Source: JAAFKA01 sp044348925
GTDB taxonomy: Bacteria; Bacteroidota; Bacteroidia; Cytophagales; Thermoflexibacteraceae
Reading direction: 5' to 3'
Length of the DNA stretch: 21,703 nt
Assembly (NCBI GenBank): GCA_044348925.1
Contig: JBIKRY010000038.1
Coordinates: forward strand, 1 to 21,703
Shown here piece by piece: positions 14,256 through 21,703 of the stretch. A program made the translations under genes and the position numbers. Below the pieces are notes generated by a model. The model was given only the letters and a program-made list of their open reading frames with translations. It made no database searches and was not told the origin of the DNA. Within the stretch, counting starts at the first letter, position 1; each line of letters starts with the position of its first letter.

Positions 14256-15008
14256 TTATAACAAGGTATTATTTAGCAAATCTAATTTTAATGCTTTGTT
14301 AAAATAGGAATTTTTAAAAGTGTCTTTTACTGCCAAACAATGTTTTTCATTGTGGCAATCTGTGCCTAAAAAGCTAACTAATTTAGTATCTATAAGTTTT
14401 TCTGCAATTATTTTGGAAGGTTTGGAATAATAACCAACCAAGGAAGTCATATTAACTTGTAATAAGCAACCTTTTTCGTGTAGTTCAAAAAGTTTTTCCA
14501 AATTATCAAACAAATATACATACCTTTCTGGATGTGCCAAAATAGGTTTATATCCTTGTGTTTGCATCATAAAAACAGCTTGGCTGATAAATGGCGAAGG
14601 ATTTAGGAAAGAGGTTTCGAATAGGACATATTTTTTTGCCCCAAAACAGAGTAGTTTTTCTTTTTTATGGAGTCTTTCCATAAAACTCTCATCGAGAAAA
14701 TATTCGGCTGCTGCCTCTACTTCTATTGGCAGTTGCAATTCTCGAATAATATCATTCAACTTATCTAATCTATCCAAAATTATTTCGGGAGTATTGCGAT
14801 AAAAATCTCCCATAATATGTGGAGTCGTAATAATTTTTTTGTATCCTAACTCTACAAATTCCTTGATAATACTGATAGATTGTTCATAACTTTGTACACC
14901 GTCATCTATTGCTGGAAGCAAATGTGAGTGCATATCTACAGTAATTGCCTGTGCTTTTTGGTAGGATTCTTCCTTCCGCCTAAAAAGTGAAAATACTTTA
15001 GAAATCAT
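14256..15008 (-). CDS. CpsB/YwqE-type PHP tyrosine-protein phosphatase
   Basis: The 250-residue protein is a metal-dependent PHP-fold phosphatase of the CpsB/YwqE family, which removes phosphate from the tyrosine tail of the polysaccharide-export kinase. Metal-binding motifs are DMHSHLLPAIDDG (25-37; His27, His29), TTPH (61-64), AEYFLD (101-106), LFETSF (129-134), LAHPERY (157-163) and GTDCHN (215-220). The start codon overlaps the stop codon of the kinase gene in an ATGA arrangement (15005-15008), which suggests translational coupling of kinase and phosphatase. The first 20 residues are basic and lie before the conserved fold. It is the last gene of the operon, and an intrinsic terminator follows after 16 bp. 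Confidence 0.93.
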   Translation of the reverse strand: MISKVFSLFRRKEESYQKAQAITVDMHSHLLPAIDDGVQSYEQSISIIKEFVELGYKKIITTPHIMGDFYRNTPEIILDRLDKLNDIIRELQLPIEVEAAAEYFLDESFMERLHKKEKLLCFGAKKYVLFETSFLNPSPFISQAVFMMQTQGYKPILAHPERYVYLFDNLEKLFELHEKGCLLQVNMTSLVGYYSKPSKIIAEKLIDTKLVSFLGTDCHNEKHCLAVKDTFKNSYFNKALKLDLLNNTLL

Positions 15009-17455
15009 TTTCTATTGAGTCTAAATGTTGAGCTTATCCAATTGGACAAAGATTTTATAGTACCTGCAAAAGTTCTTTTAACATTTTCATCATTGTAATA
15101 GCCACCACCGTAGCCGTACCCATACCCGTAACCATAGCCGTAGCCATAACCGTATGATGCTTCTGCACTAACCGAGTTCAAAATTACAGAAAGTTTTGTA
15201 AAATTATTCGCAGTAATTAATCTATTTATATTAAAAGCAAATACTTTTTTGGAATAATCTGCCCTTACTACATAAATTGGTAAATCTACTAATTTCATTA
15301 CTATCATTGCATCTGTTACCAATCCTATAGGTGGCGTATCTAATACAATTACATCATACATAGTTCGTAGCTTGGCAATAAGTTCACCAAAAGCCTCCGA
15401 CATTAGCAACTCCGCAGGATTTGGTGGTTGTGGTCCAGCAGTAATATATTGTAGTGTTGCAATAGGAGCTTGTAATAAACATTCTTCGATAGTATTTTTG
15501 CCTATCAACAAAGAACTAATGCCTATCATATTTTCGTTATTAAAAGCTGCGTGAATTTTAGGCTTACGCAAATCTAAATCTAAAATTACTACTTTTACTC
15601 CCGAAATGGCAATAATTCCTGCAAGATTTAGGGCTACAAAAGTTTTGCCTTCGCCACTAATAGTCGAAGTTACCGAAATTACTTGGCGTTTTTTGGCTAC
15701 GCTAATAAATTCCATATTAGACCGTATAGACCGCAAAGACTCACTAAGCGAAGACCGTAAACTTTCATTGACCACTAATTTGGAAACTCCTTCGCCTCCT
15801 TTGCTATATTTAGGCACTACGCCCAAAATAGGTGCAATGGTAACTCTTTCTAATTCTTTGACATTGGCTATTTTATTTTGCATAAAATAACGTATCAATA
15901 CCAAACCTATTGCCAAAACTAAACCAACAATACCACCATACAAATAAATTTTCCATTTGATAGGTGCTATTGGAATTTCGGGTACATCAGCAGGCGAAAG
16001 CACCTGAAAATTTGGTACAGTGCTGGCTTCAGCAATGCCAATGTCTATAATTTTGTTGAGTAAGATATTATAATTGCCCTCAAAATTTGCATAATATCTC
16101 TCCAACTTCCGAAGTTCATAATCTATCCCACTTGATTCTACGTTAATTTGCGATTCAAGTTTGCGTAATTCCTGATTTAAGGAATATATTTTTTCGTAAA
16201 TATCTGTTCTATTAAAAGTAATGAGTCGGGACAAATCATTTTTGGCTTTATCGAGTAATTCTTTGCGTTGTAAATAGGCAAAGGTTTTTTCGGTCTGCCC
16301 TTTCAAGAGCCGTAATTTATCTTTTTCTAAAATATCTAATTGATTTAATCTTTCTGCTATTTGCTTGTCCATCAAACCTCGCGTAGCTAATGTAGCAATA
16401 AGAAAATAACTCGAATCTAATGCCATCAAATTTGTAATTTCTTTGTAAGTTTTTAGCTCGGCATCTAATTTGAATTTTTCTTCTTGCAGGCTACGGATTC
16501 CCTCCAAAATATTATCCAAAGTTTTTCTTTGCAAATCCTTATCTACTACAAAATTAGCTCTTTTATAATCTTCAATTTCTTTTTCATAACGATTCATCAG
16601 TTGATACGTTGTATCTAATTGCTGATTCAAATAATCTAAAGTTTGTTTATTGGTTTGGTTGCGATAGGCTACATTTTTTTTGAGATATACCTGAATTACC
16701 TCGTTTACAATGGCAGTTGCTTTGTATCTACTTTCATCTTTAAAAGAAATGCTTACGGTTTTGGCTTTCAAATTTTGAATGCCAATCGCAAGTTTCTCCA
16801 CCATGTAATTTTGCAAATAGGGCAAATTATACATCACAAAATGATATTTACCATCTGTAGAAACGGTAATAGAAGGATTAGTAGTTATTTTTACACGAAA
16901 ATGAGGTAGATTAATAACTTGCCCAAACCTATAGACCTCGCTAAAAGTTTCGTCGCCAAATTGATAACTTAATTCAAAATTTGAACCATTTAAAATCGTA
17001 ATATTGACTTTATTATTATAAAATTTGGGATTTCTAACTTCATATATAGCTTTGAAGGGAGAATTTCCAAACTTTTCTTCGTCATTGATACGTCCTTTAG
17101 AAAAATAAGCTGTTTCAAGTTCTAAATTTTTGATAACATCTGTCAAAACAATATTAGAACGGATAAATTCTATTTCTCCATCTATATAATCCGAAATAGT
17201 GTTGTCATCTTTGAAAACGCCGACTTGTAAAATAGCTGAAGTTCCTTTTTGTTCTAATTTGATAAGTGATTGGGATTCAAAAGTAGGTTTTGTATAACGT
17301 AAAACCATGTAAGCAGCAGCTATACTTAGTGTCATCAGCAAAATCATTGCGAAAATACTTCTTTTTAATACCAAAAAAAACTTCACAAGGTCAAAATCCG
17401 ACAGAAAATCATTTTCTTCTTCTTCTACAATAGAGGCTCTGGTGCTTTCTTTCAT
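15005..17455 (-). CDS. Wzc-like polysaccharide co-polymerase / BY-type tyrosine autokinase
   Basis: The 816-residue inner-membrane protein combines a Wzz chain-length domain with a bacterial tyrosine kinase. A first membrane span (about 34-54) is followed by a periplasmic domain with long coiled coils (about 265-470), then a second span (504-525). The cytoplasmic kinase has Walker A STISGEGKTF (597-606), Walker A' VVILDLDLRKPK (622-633) and Walker B DVIVLDTPPIG (701-711). An ESLRSIRSN motif (572-580) before Walker A fits the Glu/Arg oligomerisation motif of this family. The tail carries ten tyrosines in 768-787, eight of them in strict Tyr-Gly alternation. About 29 residues, basic in part, follow the cluster. 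It is 15 bp downstream of the Wza-like gene and overlaps the phosphatase gene by 4 bp. Confidence 0.95.
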   Translation of the reverse strand: MKESTRASIVEEEENDFLSDFDLVKFFLVLKRSIFAMILLMTLSIAAAYMVLRYTKPTFESQSLIKLEQKGTSAILQVGVFKDDNTISDYIDGEIEFIRSNIVLTDVIKNLELETAYFSKGRINDEEKFGNSPFKAIYEVRNPKFYNNKVNITILNGSNFELSYQFGDETFSEVYRFGQVINLPHFRVKITTNPSITVSTDGKYHFVMYNLPYLQNYMVEKLAIGIQNLKAKTVSISFKDESRYKATAIVNEVIQVYLKKNVAYRNQTNKQTLDYLNQQLDTTYQLMNRYEKEIEDYKRANFVVDKDLQRKTLDNILEGIRSLQEEKFKLDAELKTYKEITNLMALDSSYFLIATLATRGLMDKQIAERLNQLDILEKDKLRLLKGQTEKTFAYLQRKELLDKAKNDLSRLITFNRTDIYEKIYSLNQELRKLESQINVESSGIDYELRKLERYYANFEGNYNILLNKIIDIGIAEASTVPNFQVLSPADVPEIPIAPIKWKIYLYGGIVGLVLAIGLVLIRYFMQNKIANVKELERVTIAPILGVVPKYSKGGEGVSKLVVNESLRSSLSESLRSIRSNMEFISVAKKRQVISVTSTISGEGKTFVALNLAGIIAISGVKVVILDLDLRKPKIHAAFNNENMIGISSLLIGKNTIEECLLQAPIATLQYITAGPQPPNPAELLMSEAFGELIAKLRTMYDVIVLDTPPIGLVTDAMIVMKLVDLPIYVVRADYSKKVFAFNINRLITANNFTKLSVILNSVSAEASYGYGYGYGYGYGYGYGGGYYNDENVKRTFAGTIKSLSNWISSTFRLNRK
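15107..15154 (-). repeat. Eight Tyr-Gly codon pairs in the kinase tail
   Basis: Eight consecutive TAY-GGN units (codons 768-783 of the kinase) make a 48-bp imperfect minisatellite. The first six units alternate TAC and TAT, giving a 12-bp period, and the last two both use TAC. Glycine codons vary (GGT, GGC, GGG). The protein pattern is exact while third bases differ. Confidence 0.9.
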
Positions 17456-17470
17456 GTGTATTTGCTAAAA

Positions 17471-18412
17471 TTATTTTTTAAAAATTAGTATTCCTAAAGT
17501 GGCTAATGTTGCAACGGTACTAAACAAACCTCCTACTGTATTGAAAACAGAGGCAATATCTTGTAGAGTTTCTTGGCGGTAGATACGTCTTCGTGGCTCA
17601 ATATAAATAATATCATTAGGCTCTACTCGCAAATTTGCAGCTTTGAGTCCTTCCCACGTGGTTAGATTGAGTACCTGAATTTGTGGTTTGGTGCCAACTC
17701 CTCTAATCAAACGAATATTATCTGCTCTGGCGGTAATACCTAAATTTCCTGCCATCGAAATTACTTCTATAATATTCATATTTTCGTTATCTATGGGTAA
17801 TATTCTATTGCCCAAAGCACCCAAAATAACTACTCTACGGTTAAGTAATTTAGAAATCGCAAAAACCTCTTTATAATGTTGTGAAAATGCTTTGGTAATA
17901 AGGCTATCTGCTTGGTATAAGGTCAAACCCTCTATCTTTAATTCGCCAATGATAGGCATAAAAATAGTCCCTTTTTCGTTTACACCATATCTTGGAAATG
18001 CAAATTGATTGACACTTGTTTGGCTACCGCTAAGTTGTTGTGGATTTACTACAGCACCATTCATAATGCCTCCACCCATTGCCATACTCATATTTTGTTG
18101 TGTCCGAGCAATTTGTTCAGGCGTAAATTTTAGTTCCCCATTAGGGTCTAAAAGCATTTCTCCTTTATTGGTAAAAATGTTAATGCCCAAAAAATCAAAT
18201 TTATTAATCGTATAATTTGTTTGTGCTTTAGACATTGCAGCTACAAATTTTGCATTATCTATATTACCATCTGTTTTGAATAAAATACTACTTTTATAAG
18301 CTCCACAACCCGAAAACATTAGCAGCAGCAATAACCCTAAAAAGCTATGTAAGAAAATACGAAAAAAATTGGTAGTAGTATTGGTTATCAAATTAATTTG
18401 GATTACTTTCAT
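17471..18412 (-). CDS. Wza-like polysaccharide-export outer-membrane lipoprotein
   Basis: The 313-residue protein has a hydrophobic signal and a lipobox ending FSGC (Cys36), so it is lipidated after export. The polysaccharide-export (Poly_export) domain covers about 130-195, with GTIFMPIIGELKIEGLTLYQ (148-167), and an SLBB-type domain follows (about 192-240, with RRVVILGALGNRILPID). A final hydrophobic stretch (about 290-311) could cross the outer membrane, as the C-terminal helix does in Wza. A Met/Gly/Asn/Gln-rich loop at about 108-135 precedes the conserved domain. It is the first gene of a three-gene operon with the kinase and PHP phosphatase. No glycosyltransferase or flippase gene is in the window, so the polymer itself is unknown. 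Confidence 0.92.
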   Translation of the reverse strand: MKVIQINLITNTTTNFFRIFLHSFLGLLLLLMFSGCGAYKSSILFKTDGNIDNAKFVAAMSKAQTNYTINKFDFLGINIFTNKGEMLLDPNGELKFTPEQIARTQQNMSMAMGGGIMNGAVVNPQQLSGSQTSVNQFAFPRYGVNEKGTIFMPIIGELKIEGLTLYQADSLITKAFSQHYKEVFAISKLLNRRVVILGALGNRILPIDNENMNIIEVISMAGNLGITARADNIRLIRGVGTKPQIQVLNLTTWEGLKAANLRVEPNDIIYIEPRRRIYRQETLQDIASVFNTVGGLFSTVATLATLGILIFKK

Positions 18413-18517
18413 TGACTATTGCGTTTTATGAGTAGTGTATAACTGTATGAATACTACGTTTCTAAAATAAATTTTCAAAAACTTATCTATTCTGTTTTAT
18501 TTGTTTGGTTTTTAGTT

Positions 18518-18537
18518 GTACTAAAAAATTTTAGTAC
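18518..18537. repeat. 20-bp palindrome upstream of the export operon
   Basis: GTACTAAAA at 18518-18526 and TTTTAGTAC at 18529-18537 are perfect arms around a 2-base centre. It lies 106 bp before the start codon of the Wza-like gene. It could be an operator or a leader hairpin; no T run follows it on the - strand, so it is not a plain terminator. Confidence 0.55.
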
Positions 18538-18582
18538 GTAATGTAACTTGCGTAGTACGTAGCTTAGATTATTGGTAATAAA

Positions 18583-18590
18583 CAAATGTA
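18583..18590 (-). promoter_or_regulatory. Candidate -7 box for the export operon
   Basis: On the - strand this reads TACATTTG, an exact TAnnTTTG match. There is no TTTG at the expected -33 distance, and the leader would be long, so the call is weak. Confidence 0.25.
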
Positions 18591-18797
18591 AACATATCTA
18601 CGTGAATAATTGTGTAAAAAAGTTTGTAAACTTACATATTTGTTGTTAATTATCAAATATTTCTAACAAAGGCTTTTAATAATTCGTATAATTATGTAAA
18701 TTTTGGATAAAATAGCTTAATAGCAAAAAAACAAAAAGGTCAATACAAAAGTAAAAAATATTTTTTCTATAACAAATTTACTACCTAAAATAAACGT

Positions 18798-20801
18798 ATG
18801 AAACTAATTAAAGTTGCAGGTGCAGTTCTCAATCAAACGCCATTGGCTTGGGAAAACAACAAGCAAAATATTATTGGTGCAATAACCGAAGCCCGCAAAC
18901 AACAAGTTTCTATCTTGTGTTTGCCCGAATTGTGTATTACAGGTTATGGTTGTGAAGATGCTTTTTATTCTTCTGGTACACACGAAACTACCATCAAAAT
19001 TTTACACGAAATTGTAGATTATACCAAAGATATGATTGTTTGTGTAGGAATGCCGATTGTATTTCAAAATAGAAATTTTAATACTGCCTGCCTGATTGTC
19101 AATCGCAAAATTATTGGTTTTGTGGCAAAACGGTTTTTGCCTGGCAATGGTATTCATTACGAACCTCGTTGGTTTACGCCTTGGATAGAAAACGTACAAG
19201 CAACGGTAAGCCTACCTGATTTGGAAGGAAATCTCCAGCAATATCCGATTGGTGATTTATATTACAACATTGGTGGGATAAAAATAGGCTTTGAAATTTG
19301 CGAAGATGCTTGGGTGGCAAACCGTCCTGGTGCAAAACTCTACCGTTTTGGTGTCGATATTATTATGAATCCGAGTGCAAGCCATTTTGCATTTAATAAA
19401 CTCGATGTACGCAAAAGATTTGTAACCGAAGCAAGTCGTGCTTTTGGTGTTGGCTATATTTATGCAAATCTGGTAGGAAATGAGGCTGGACGTGCTATTT
19501 ATGACGGTGGTACATTGATAGCCTCAGCAGGTGCTATGTTGGCAGTTGGCGATAGATTTACCTACGAAGACTACAACATTACAACGGCAGTGCTTGACGT
19601 GGCAGACAACCGTTTGGCACAATCGCAGGCAAGCACTATTTTCAATATTCCTGAAATGCACGATACTTGTATCCATGTAGATTTCAAATATCCGTTTCTC
19701 GAACCCCAAACCGTTATTTCCAAAAATGCAACTTGGGAAAATAGTCCACACAAACAAGAAGAAGAATTTACCCACGCCTTAGCTTTAGGTCTTTTTGATT
19801 ATTTGCGAAAAAGTAAATCTGCCTCTTTTGTGGTTTCTTTGAGTGGTGGTGCAGATTCTTCGGCTGTGGTAGCTTGTTGCTATTTACTTATAAAATTAGG
19901 TATAGAAAGTATTGGTTTAGATAATTTTAAGAAAAAGTTAAGCTATATTACCGCCATACAAAATTGCAAAACCGTAGAAGAAATTGCAAATCACCTAATT
20001 ATTACCGCCTACCAACCTACCAAAAACAGTGGTGATATTACTCGCAATGCAGCTCAAGGACTTGCAAAAGCCGTAAATGCACAGTTTTATGAGTTTGATA
20101 TTAATAATATTGTAGAGGAATATACTGCCATTATTTCTACAAGTTTGCAACGTGAGCTTACATGGGCAGGAGATGACATTGCCCTACAAAATATTCAGGC
20201 GAGGGTACGTAGCCCAAGCATCTGGTTGCTAACCAATTTGAAAGGTGGTTTGCTATTATCTACTTCCAATAGGTCGGAGGCGGCTGTTGGCTATGCCACT
20301 ATGGACGGAGATACTTCGGGAGGTTTAAGCCCCATTGCAGGAATTGACAAAGCATTTTTGCGTCAATGGTTGCGTTGGTTAGAAAAACAAGGCGTAGAAA
20401 ACCGCATTACCATTCCTGCCCTACATTTGGTAAACGAGCAACAACCTACAGCAGAACTTCGCCCTTCAGAATATAAACAAACTGATGAAGACGATTTGAT
20501 GCCTTATGATGTCTTAGATTCGATAGAGGAAGCTGCCATTCGAGACAAAAAAACGCCAATAGAAAGTTATATTTCTTTGAAACACAAGCACAAGCACAAA
20601 ATGTATGCAAAGGAACAACTAAAGCTATGGACTGCCAAATTTTTCCGTTTGTGGTGTCGCAACCAATGGAAACGAGAAAGATATGCACCAAGTTTTCACT
20701 TAGACGACAAAAACTTAGACCCAAAAACATGGTGTCGTTTTCCTATTTTGTCGGGGGGATATGAGAGAGAATTGGCGGAATTACAAGCCTATAATGATTA
20801 G
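18798..20801 (+). CDS. nadE: Glutamine-dependent NAD+ synthetase
   Basis: This cytoplasmic enzyme makes NAD+ from deamido-NAD+, ATP and glutamine, the last step of NAD synthesis. The 667-residue protein has the two-domain form. An N-terminal nitrilase-type glutaminase (1-300) has Glu44 (LPELCITGYG), Lys111 (VAKRFLPGNG) and the nucleophile Cys168 (GFEICEDAW). A C-terminal synthetase follows, with the PP-loop SLSGGADSSA (347-356) and STSNRSEAAVGYATMDGDTS (488-507). The domain pair lets ammonia pass from glutaminase to synthetase through a tunnel, as known for this family. Near the end there is a short Lys-His run (595-601) and the conserved RNQWKRERYAPSFHLDD (621-637). It stands alone, convergent with efp across a hairpin. 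Confidence 0.97.
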   Translation: MKLIKVAGAVLNQTPLAWENNKQNIIGAITEARKQQVSILCLPELCITGYGCEDAFYSSGTHETTIKILHEIVDYTKDMIVCVGMPIVFQNRNFNTACLIVNRKIIGFVAKRFLPGNGIHYEPRWFTPWIENVQATVSLPDLEGNLQQYPIGDLYYNIGGIKIGFEICEDAWVANRPGAKLYRFGVDIIMNPSASHFAFNKLDVRKRFVTEASRAFGVGYIYANLVGNEAGRAIYDGGTLIASAGAMLAVGDRFTYEDYNITTAVLDVADNRLAQSQASTIFNIPEMHDTCIHVDFKYPFLEPQTVISKNATWENSPHKQEEEFTHALALGLFDYLRKSKSASFVVSLSGGADSSAVVACCYLLIKLGIESIGLDNFKKKLSYITAIQNCKTVEEIANHLIITAYQPTKNSGDITRNAAQGLAKAVNAQFYEFDINNIVEEYTAIISTSLQRELTWAGDDIALQNIQARVRSPSIWLLTNLKGGLLLSTSNRSEAAVGYATMDGDTSGGLSPIAGIDKAFLRQWLRWLEKQGVENRITIPALHLVNEQQPTAELRPSEYKQTDEDDLMPYDVLDSIEEAAIRDKKTPIESYISLKHKHKHKMYAKEQLKLWTAKFFRLWCRNQWKRERYAPSFHLDDKNLDPKTWCRFPILSGGYERELAELQAYND

Positions 20802-20813
20802 ATAAATATAAGA

Positions 20814-20850
20814 ATATACTTTCCAAATCGTGAAGACTTGGAAAGTATAT
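20814..20850. terminator. Hairpin between nadE and efp; copy 2 of a dispersed family
   Basis: Arms of 16 bp with one mismatch (20814-20829 and 20835-20850; outer part ATATACTTTCCAA) enclose a 5-base loop. It lies 12 bp after the nadE stop and 15 bp after the efp stop on the opposite strand, so it is well placed as a two-way terminator. Its core is a diverged inverted copy of the hairpin at 6499-6531. Confidence 0.75.
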
Positions 20851-20865
20851 TTGTAAGTATAAGTA

Positions 20866-21423
20866 TTATTTTACTCTTTCTACGTAATCTCCTGTTTTTG
20901 TATCTACTTTAATCATATCGCCGATATTACAAAAAAGAGGTACATTTACTGTAGCACCTGTTTCTACAGTTGCAGCTTTTAGAGTTCTTGTAGCAGTGTC
21001 GCCTTTGATACCTGGTTCGGTATAGGTAATTTCCAAAGCCATTGTGCGAGGAGGTTCAGCAAAAATTGGACTTTCGTCAGCAAAAGCAACGATAACATCA
21101 ATATTTTCTTTCAAAAATCCTAAACTATCCCCAAATAAAACTTGGTCAACATATATCTGTTCGTAAGAAGTTGGGTCCATCAAAACCATACTCGTACCTT
21201 CTTTGTATAAATACAACATGGTACGAAGTTCTACTCTTACTACATCTACAGATTCGCCAGAACGAAAACGGTATTCAGCTATTTTGCCTGTACGCAACAC
21301 ACGCATTTTTGCTTGATAAAAAGCACGCAAATTACCTGGTGTACGGTGTTGATATTCTGTAATTTGTACTAATTCCCCTTCGTGTCTGATAAATGAACCA
21401 ACACTAATATCTCCTGTATTCAT
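20866..21423 (-). CDS. efp: Elongation factor P with Asn at the loop tip
   Basis: EF-P binds between the P and E sites of the ribosome and relieves stalling at proline runs. The 185-residue protein shows the normal three-domain build: a KOW-like domain I (1-64), the OB domain II (65-127) and a C-terminal OB domain III (128-185), with the family signature near VNVPLFCNIGDMIKVDTKTG (159-178). The loop that reaches the peptidyl-transfer centre is normally PGKGQAF, or has Arg at the tip; here it is TPGNLRAF (28-35), with Asn31 in the modified position. It therefore cannot carry lysyl or rhamnosyl groups there. The rest is well conserved, so it is probably functional. A two-box promoter is visible at 21467-21498. 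It is convergent with nadE. Confidence 0.95.
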   Translation of the reverse strand: MNTGDISVGSFIRHEGELVQITEYQHRTPGNLRAFYQAKMRVLRTGKIAEYRFRSGESVDVVRVELRTMLYLYKEGTSMVLMDPTSYEQIYVDQVLFGDSLGFLKENIDVIVAFADESPIFAEPPRTMALEITYTEPGIKGDTATRTLKAATVETGATVNVPLFCNIGDMIKVDTKTGDYVERVK

Positions 21424-21466
21424 TATATAAAATTTTTATGGTAAATAAGTTATGTTAAAATTTGCA

Positions 21467-21497
21467 CAAAAGTATATTATTCTATTGATAACCGCAA
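21467..21497 (-). promoter_or_regulatory. efp promoter (two boxes)
   Basis: On the - strand TTG (21497-21495) is followed after 20 bp by TACTTTTG (21474-21467), an exact match to the -7 consensus TAnnTTTG with near-normal spacing for a Bacteroidota primary-sigma promoter. Transcription would start near 21460, giving a leader of about 38 bases. This is the best full promoter match in the window. Confidence 0.55.
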
Positions 21498-21623
21498 CAC
21501 TTTTTGAGAATGAAACATAAAATAAATATTTTGAAAAATAGACATTATTAAGGTTTGTAGCATAGACTTTAATAATCTATCGATTACCCACAAATTTTAT
21601 CATTTTTAAGTAATTGATAATCA

Positions 21624-21653
21624 ATAAGTTACAAAAATTAATTTGTAACTTAT
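21624..21653. repeat. Perfect inverted repeat near the right edge
   Basis: Arms of 12 bp (ATAAGTTACAAA and its complement) enclose a 6-base centre (AATTAA). It may be a regulator binding site, or part of the control region of a gene beyond the right edge. No T run is attached in either direction that would make it a clear terminator. Confidence 0.5.
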
Positions 21654-21703
21654 AAAATTAATTTTATTAAAAGTGTAAAAATTTCATTGAACTACCAACC
21701 CCA

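Larger units (their letters stand above)
18413..18797. other. 385-bp non-coding divergent region: export operon and nadE
   Basis: This AT-rich region has no believable gene. It contains a 20-bp palindrome at 18518-18537, a piece of sequence at 18544-18555 (TAACTTGCGTAG) identical to 197-208 at the left repeat element, and an exact TAnnTTTG box on the - strand at 18583-18590. If that box is used, the export-operon leader is about 165 bases and contains the palindrome. No clear nadE promoter could be picked out. Confidence 0.55.
21424..21703. other. Upstream region of efp to the right edge
   Basis: These 280 bp are AT-rich. They hold the efp promoter and one inverted repeat (21624-21653). Both strands are broken by stops, and I see no gene start that reaches the right edge. 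Confidence 0.55.

Noticed and set aside
15107..15154. Hexamer repeat that might be a non-coding satellite
   Set aside because: It is in frame in the kinase gene and matches the expected tyrosine-rich tail.
18413..18797. A small RNA or riboswitch controlling nadE
   Set aside because: No conserved fold that I recognise is visible; there is only AT-rich sequence with one short palindrome.

Overview
The window is a 21.7-kb piece of an AT-rich chromosome from a member of the Bacteroidota, most likely a Cytophagales-type gliding bacterium. This placement is an inference from several features. There is a GldD gliding lipoprotein, three TPR-SpoIIE phosphatases of the type that is greatly multiplied in Microscilla-like genomes, and a Rho factor with a long disordered insert. 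Signal peptides end in Ala-Gln, clear Shine-Dalgarno sites are lacking, and Bacteroidota-type -7 boxes (TAnnTTTG) recur upstream of genes. I see no rRNA, tRNA, CRISPR array, transposase or phage gene. Most of the window is ordinary core chromosome.

Layout from the left: a membrane-anchored protein leaves the left edge on the - strand (1-98). A 156-bp non-coding element with 36-bp terminal inverted repeats (200-355) follows, then guaB (IMP dehydrogenase, -). A divergent promoter region separates guaB from a membrane TPR-SpoIIE phosphatase (+, 2149-4185). Three - strand genes come next: gldD, a GH3-family adenylating enzyme and rho, each with its own intergenic gap. Then come a cytoplasmic TPR-SpoIIE phosphatase (-) and, divergently, a second membrane TPR-SpoIIE phosphatase (+). 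The latter is followed 5 bp later by a small alkyltransferase-like DNA-binding protein whose catalytic Cys is replaced by Ala. A perfect palindrome separates these from pyrH (UMP kinase, -).

An exopolysaccharide-export operon on the - strand (18412 to 14256) follows: a Wza-like outer-membrane lipoprotein, a Wzc-like tyrosine autokinase with a striking alternating Tyr-Gly tail, and a CpsB/YwqE-type PHP tyrosine phosphatase. It ends in a clear intrinsic terminator. After a 385-bp gap come nadE (glutamine-dependent NAD+ synthetase, +) and efp (elongation factor P, -) with an atypical Asn at the loop tip.

Functionally, guaB, pyrH, nadE, efp and rho are housekeeping genes. The wza/wzc/cpsB set forms a phosphorylation-controlled polysaccharide export unit. 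The three SpoIIE proteins are signalling phosphatases whose partners are not in the window. The least explained sequence is intergenic: several palindromes (200-355, 6499-6531, 13309-13342, 20814-20850), two of which are copies of one dispersed hairpin family, and an upstream motif resembling the Bacteroidota -7 box that recurs before nearly every - strand gene.
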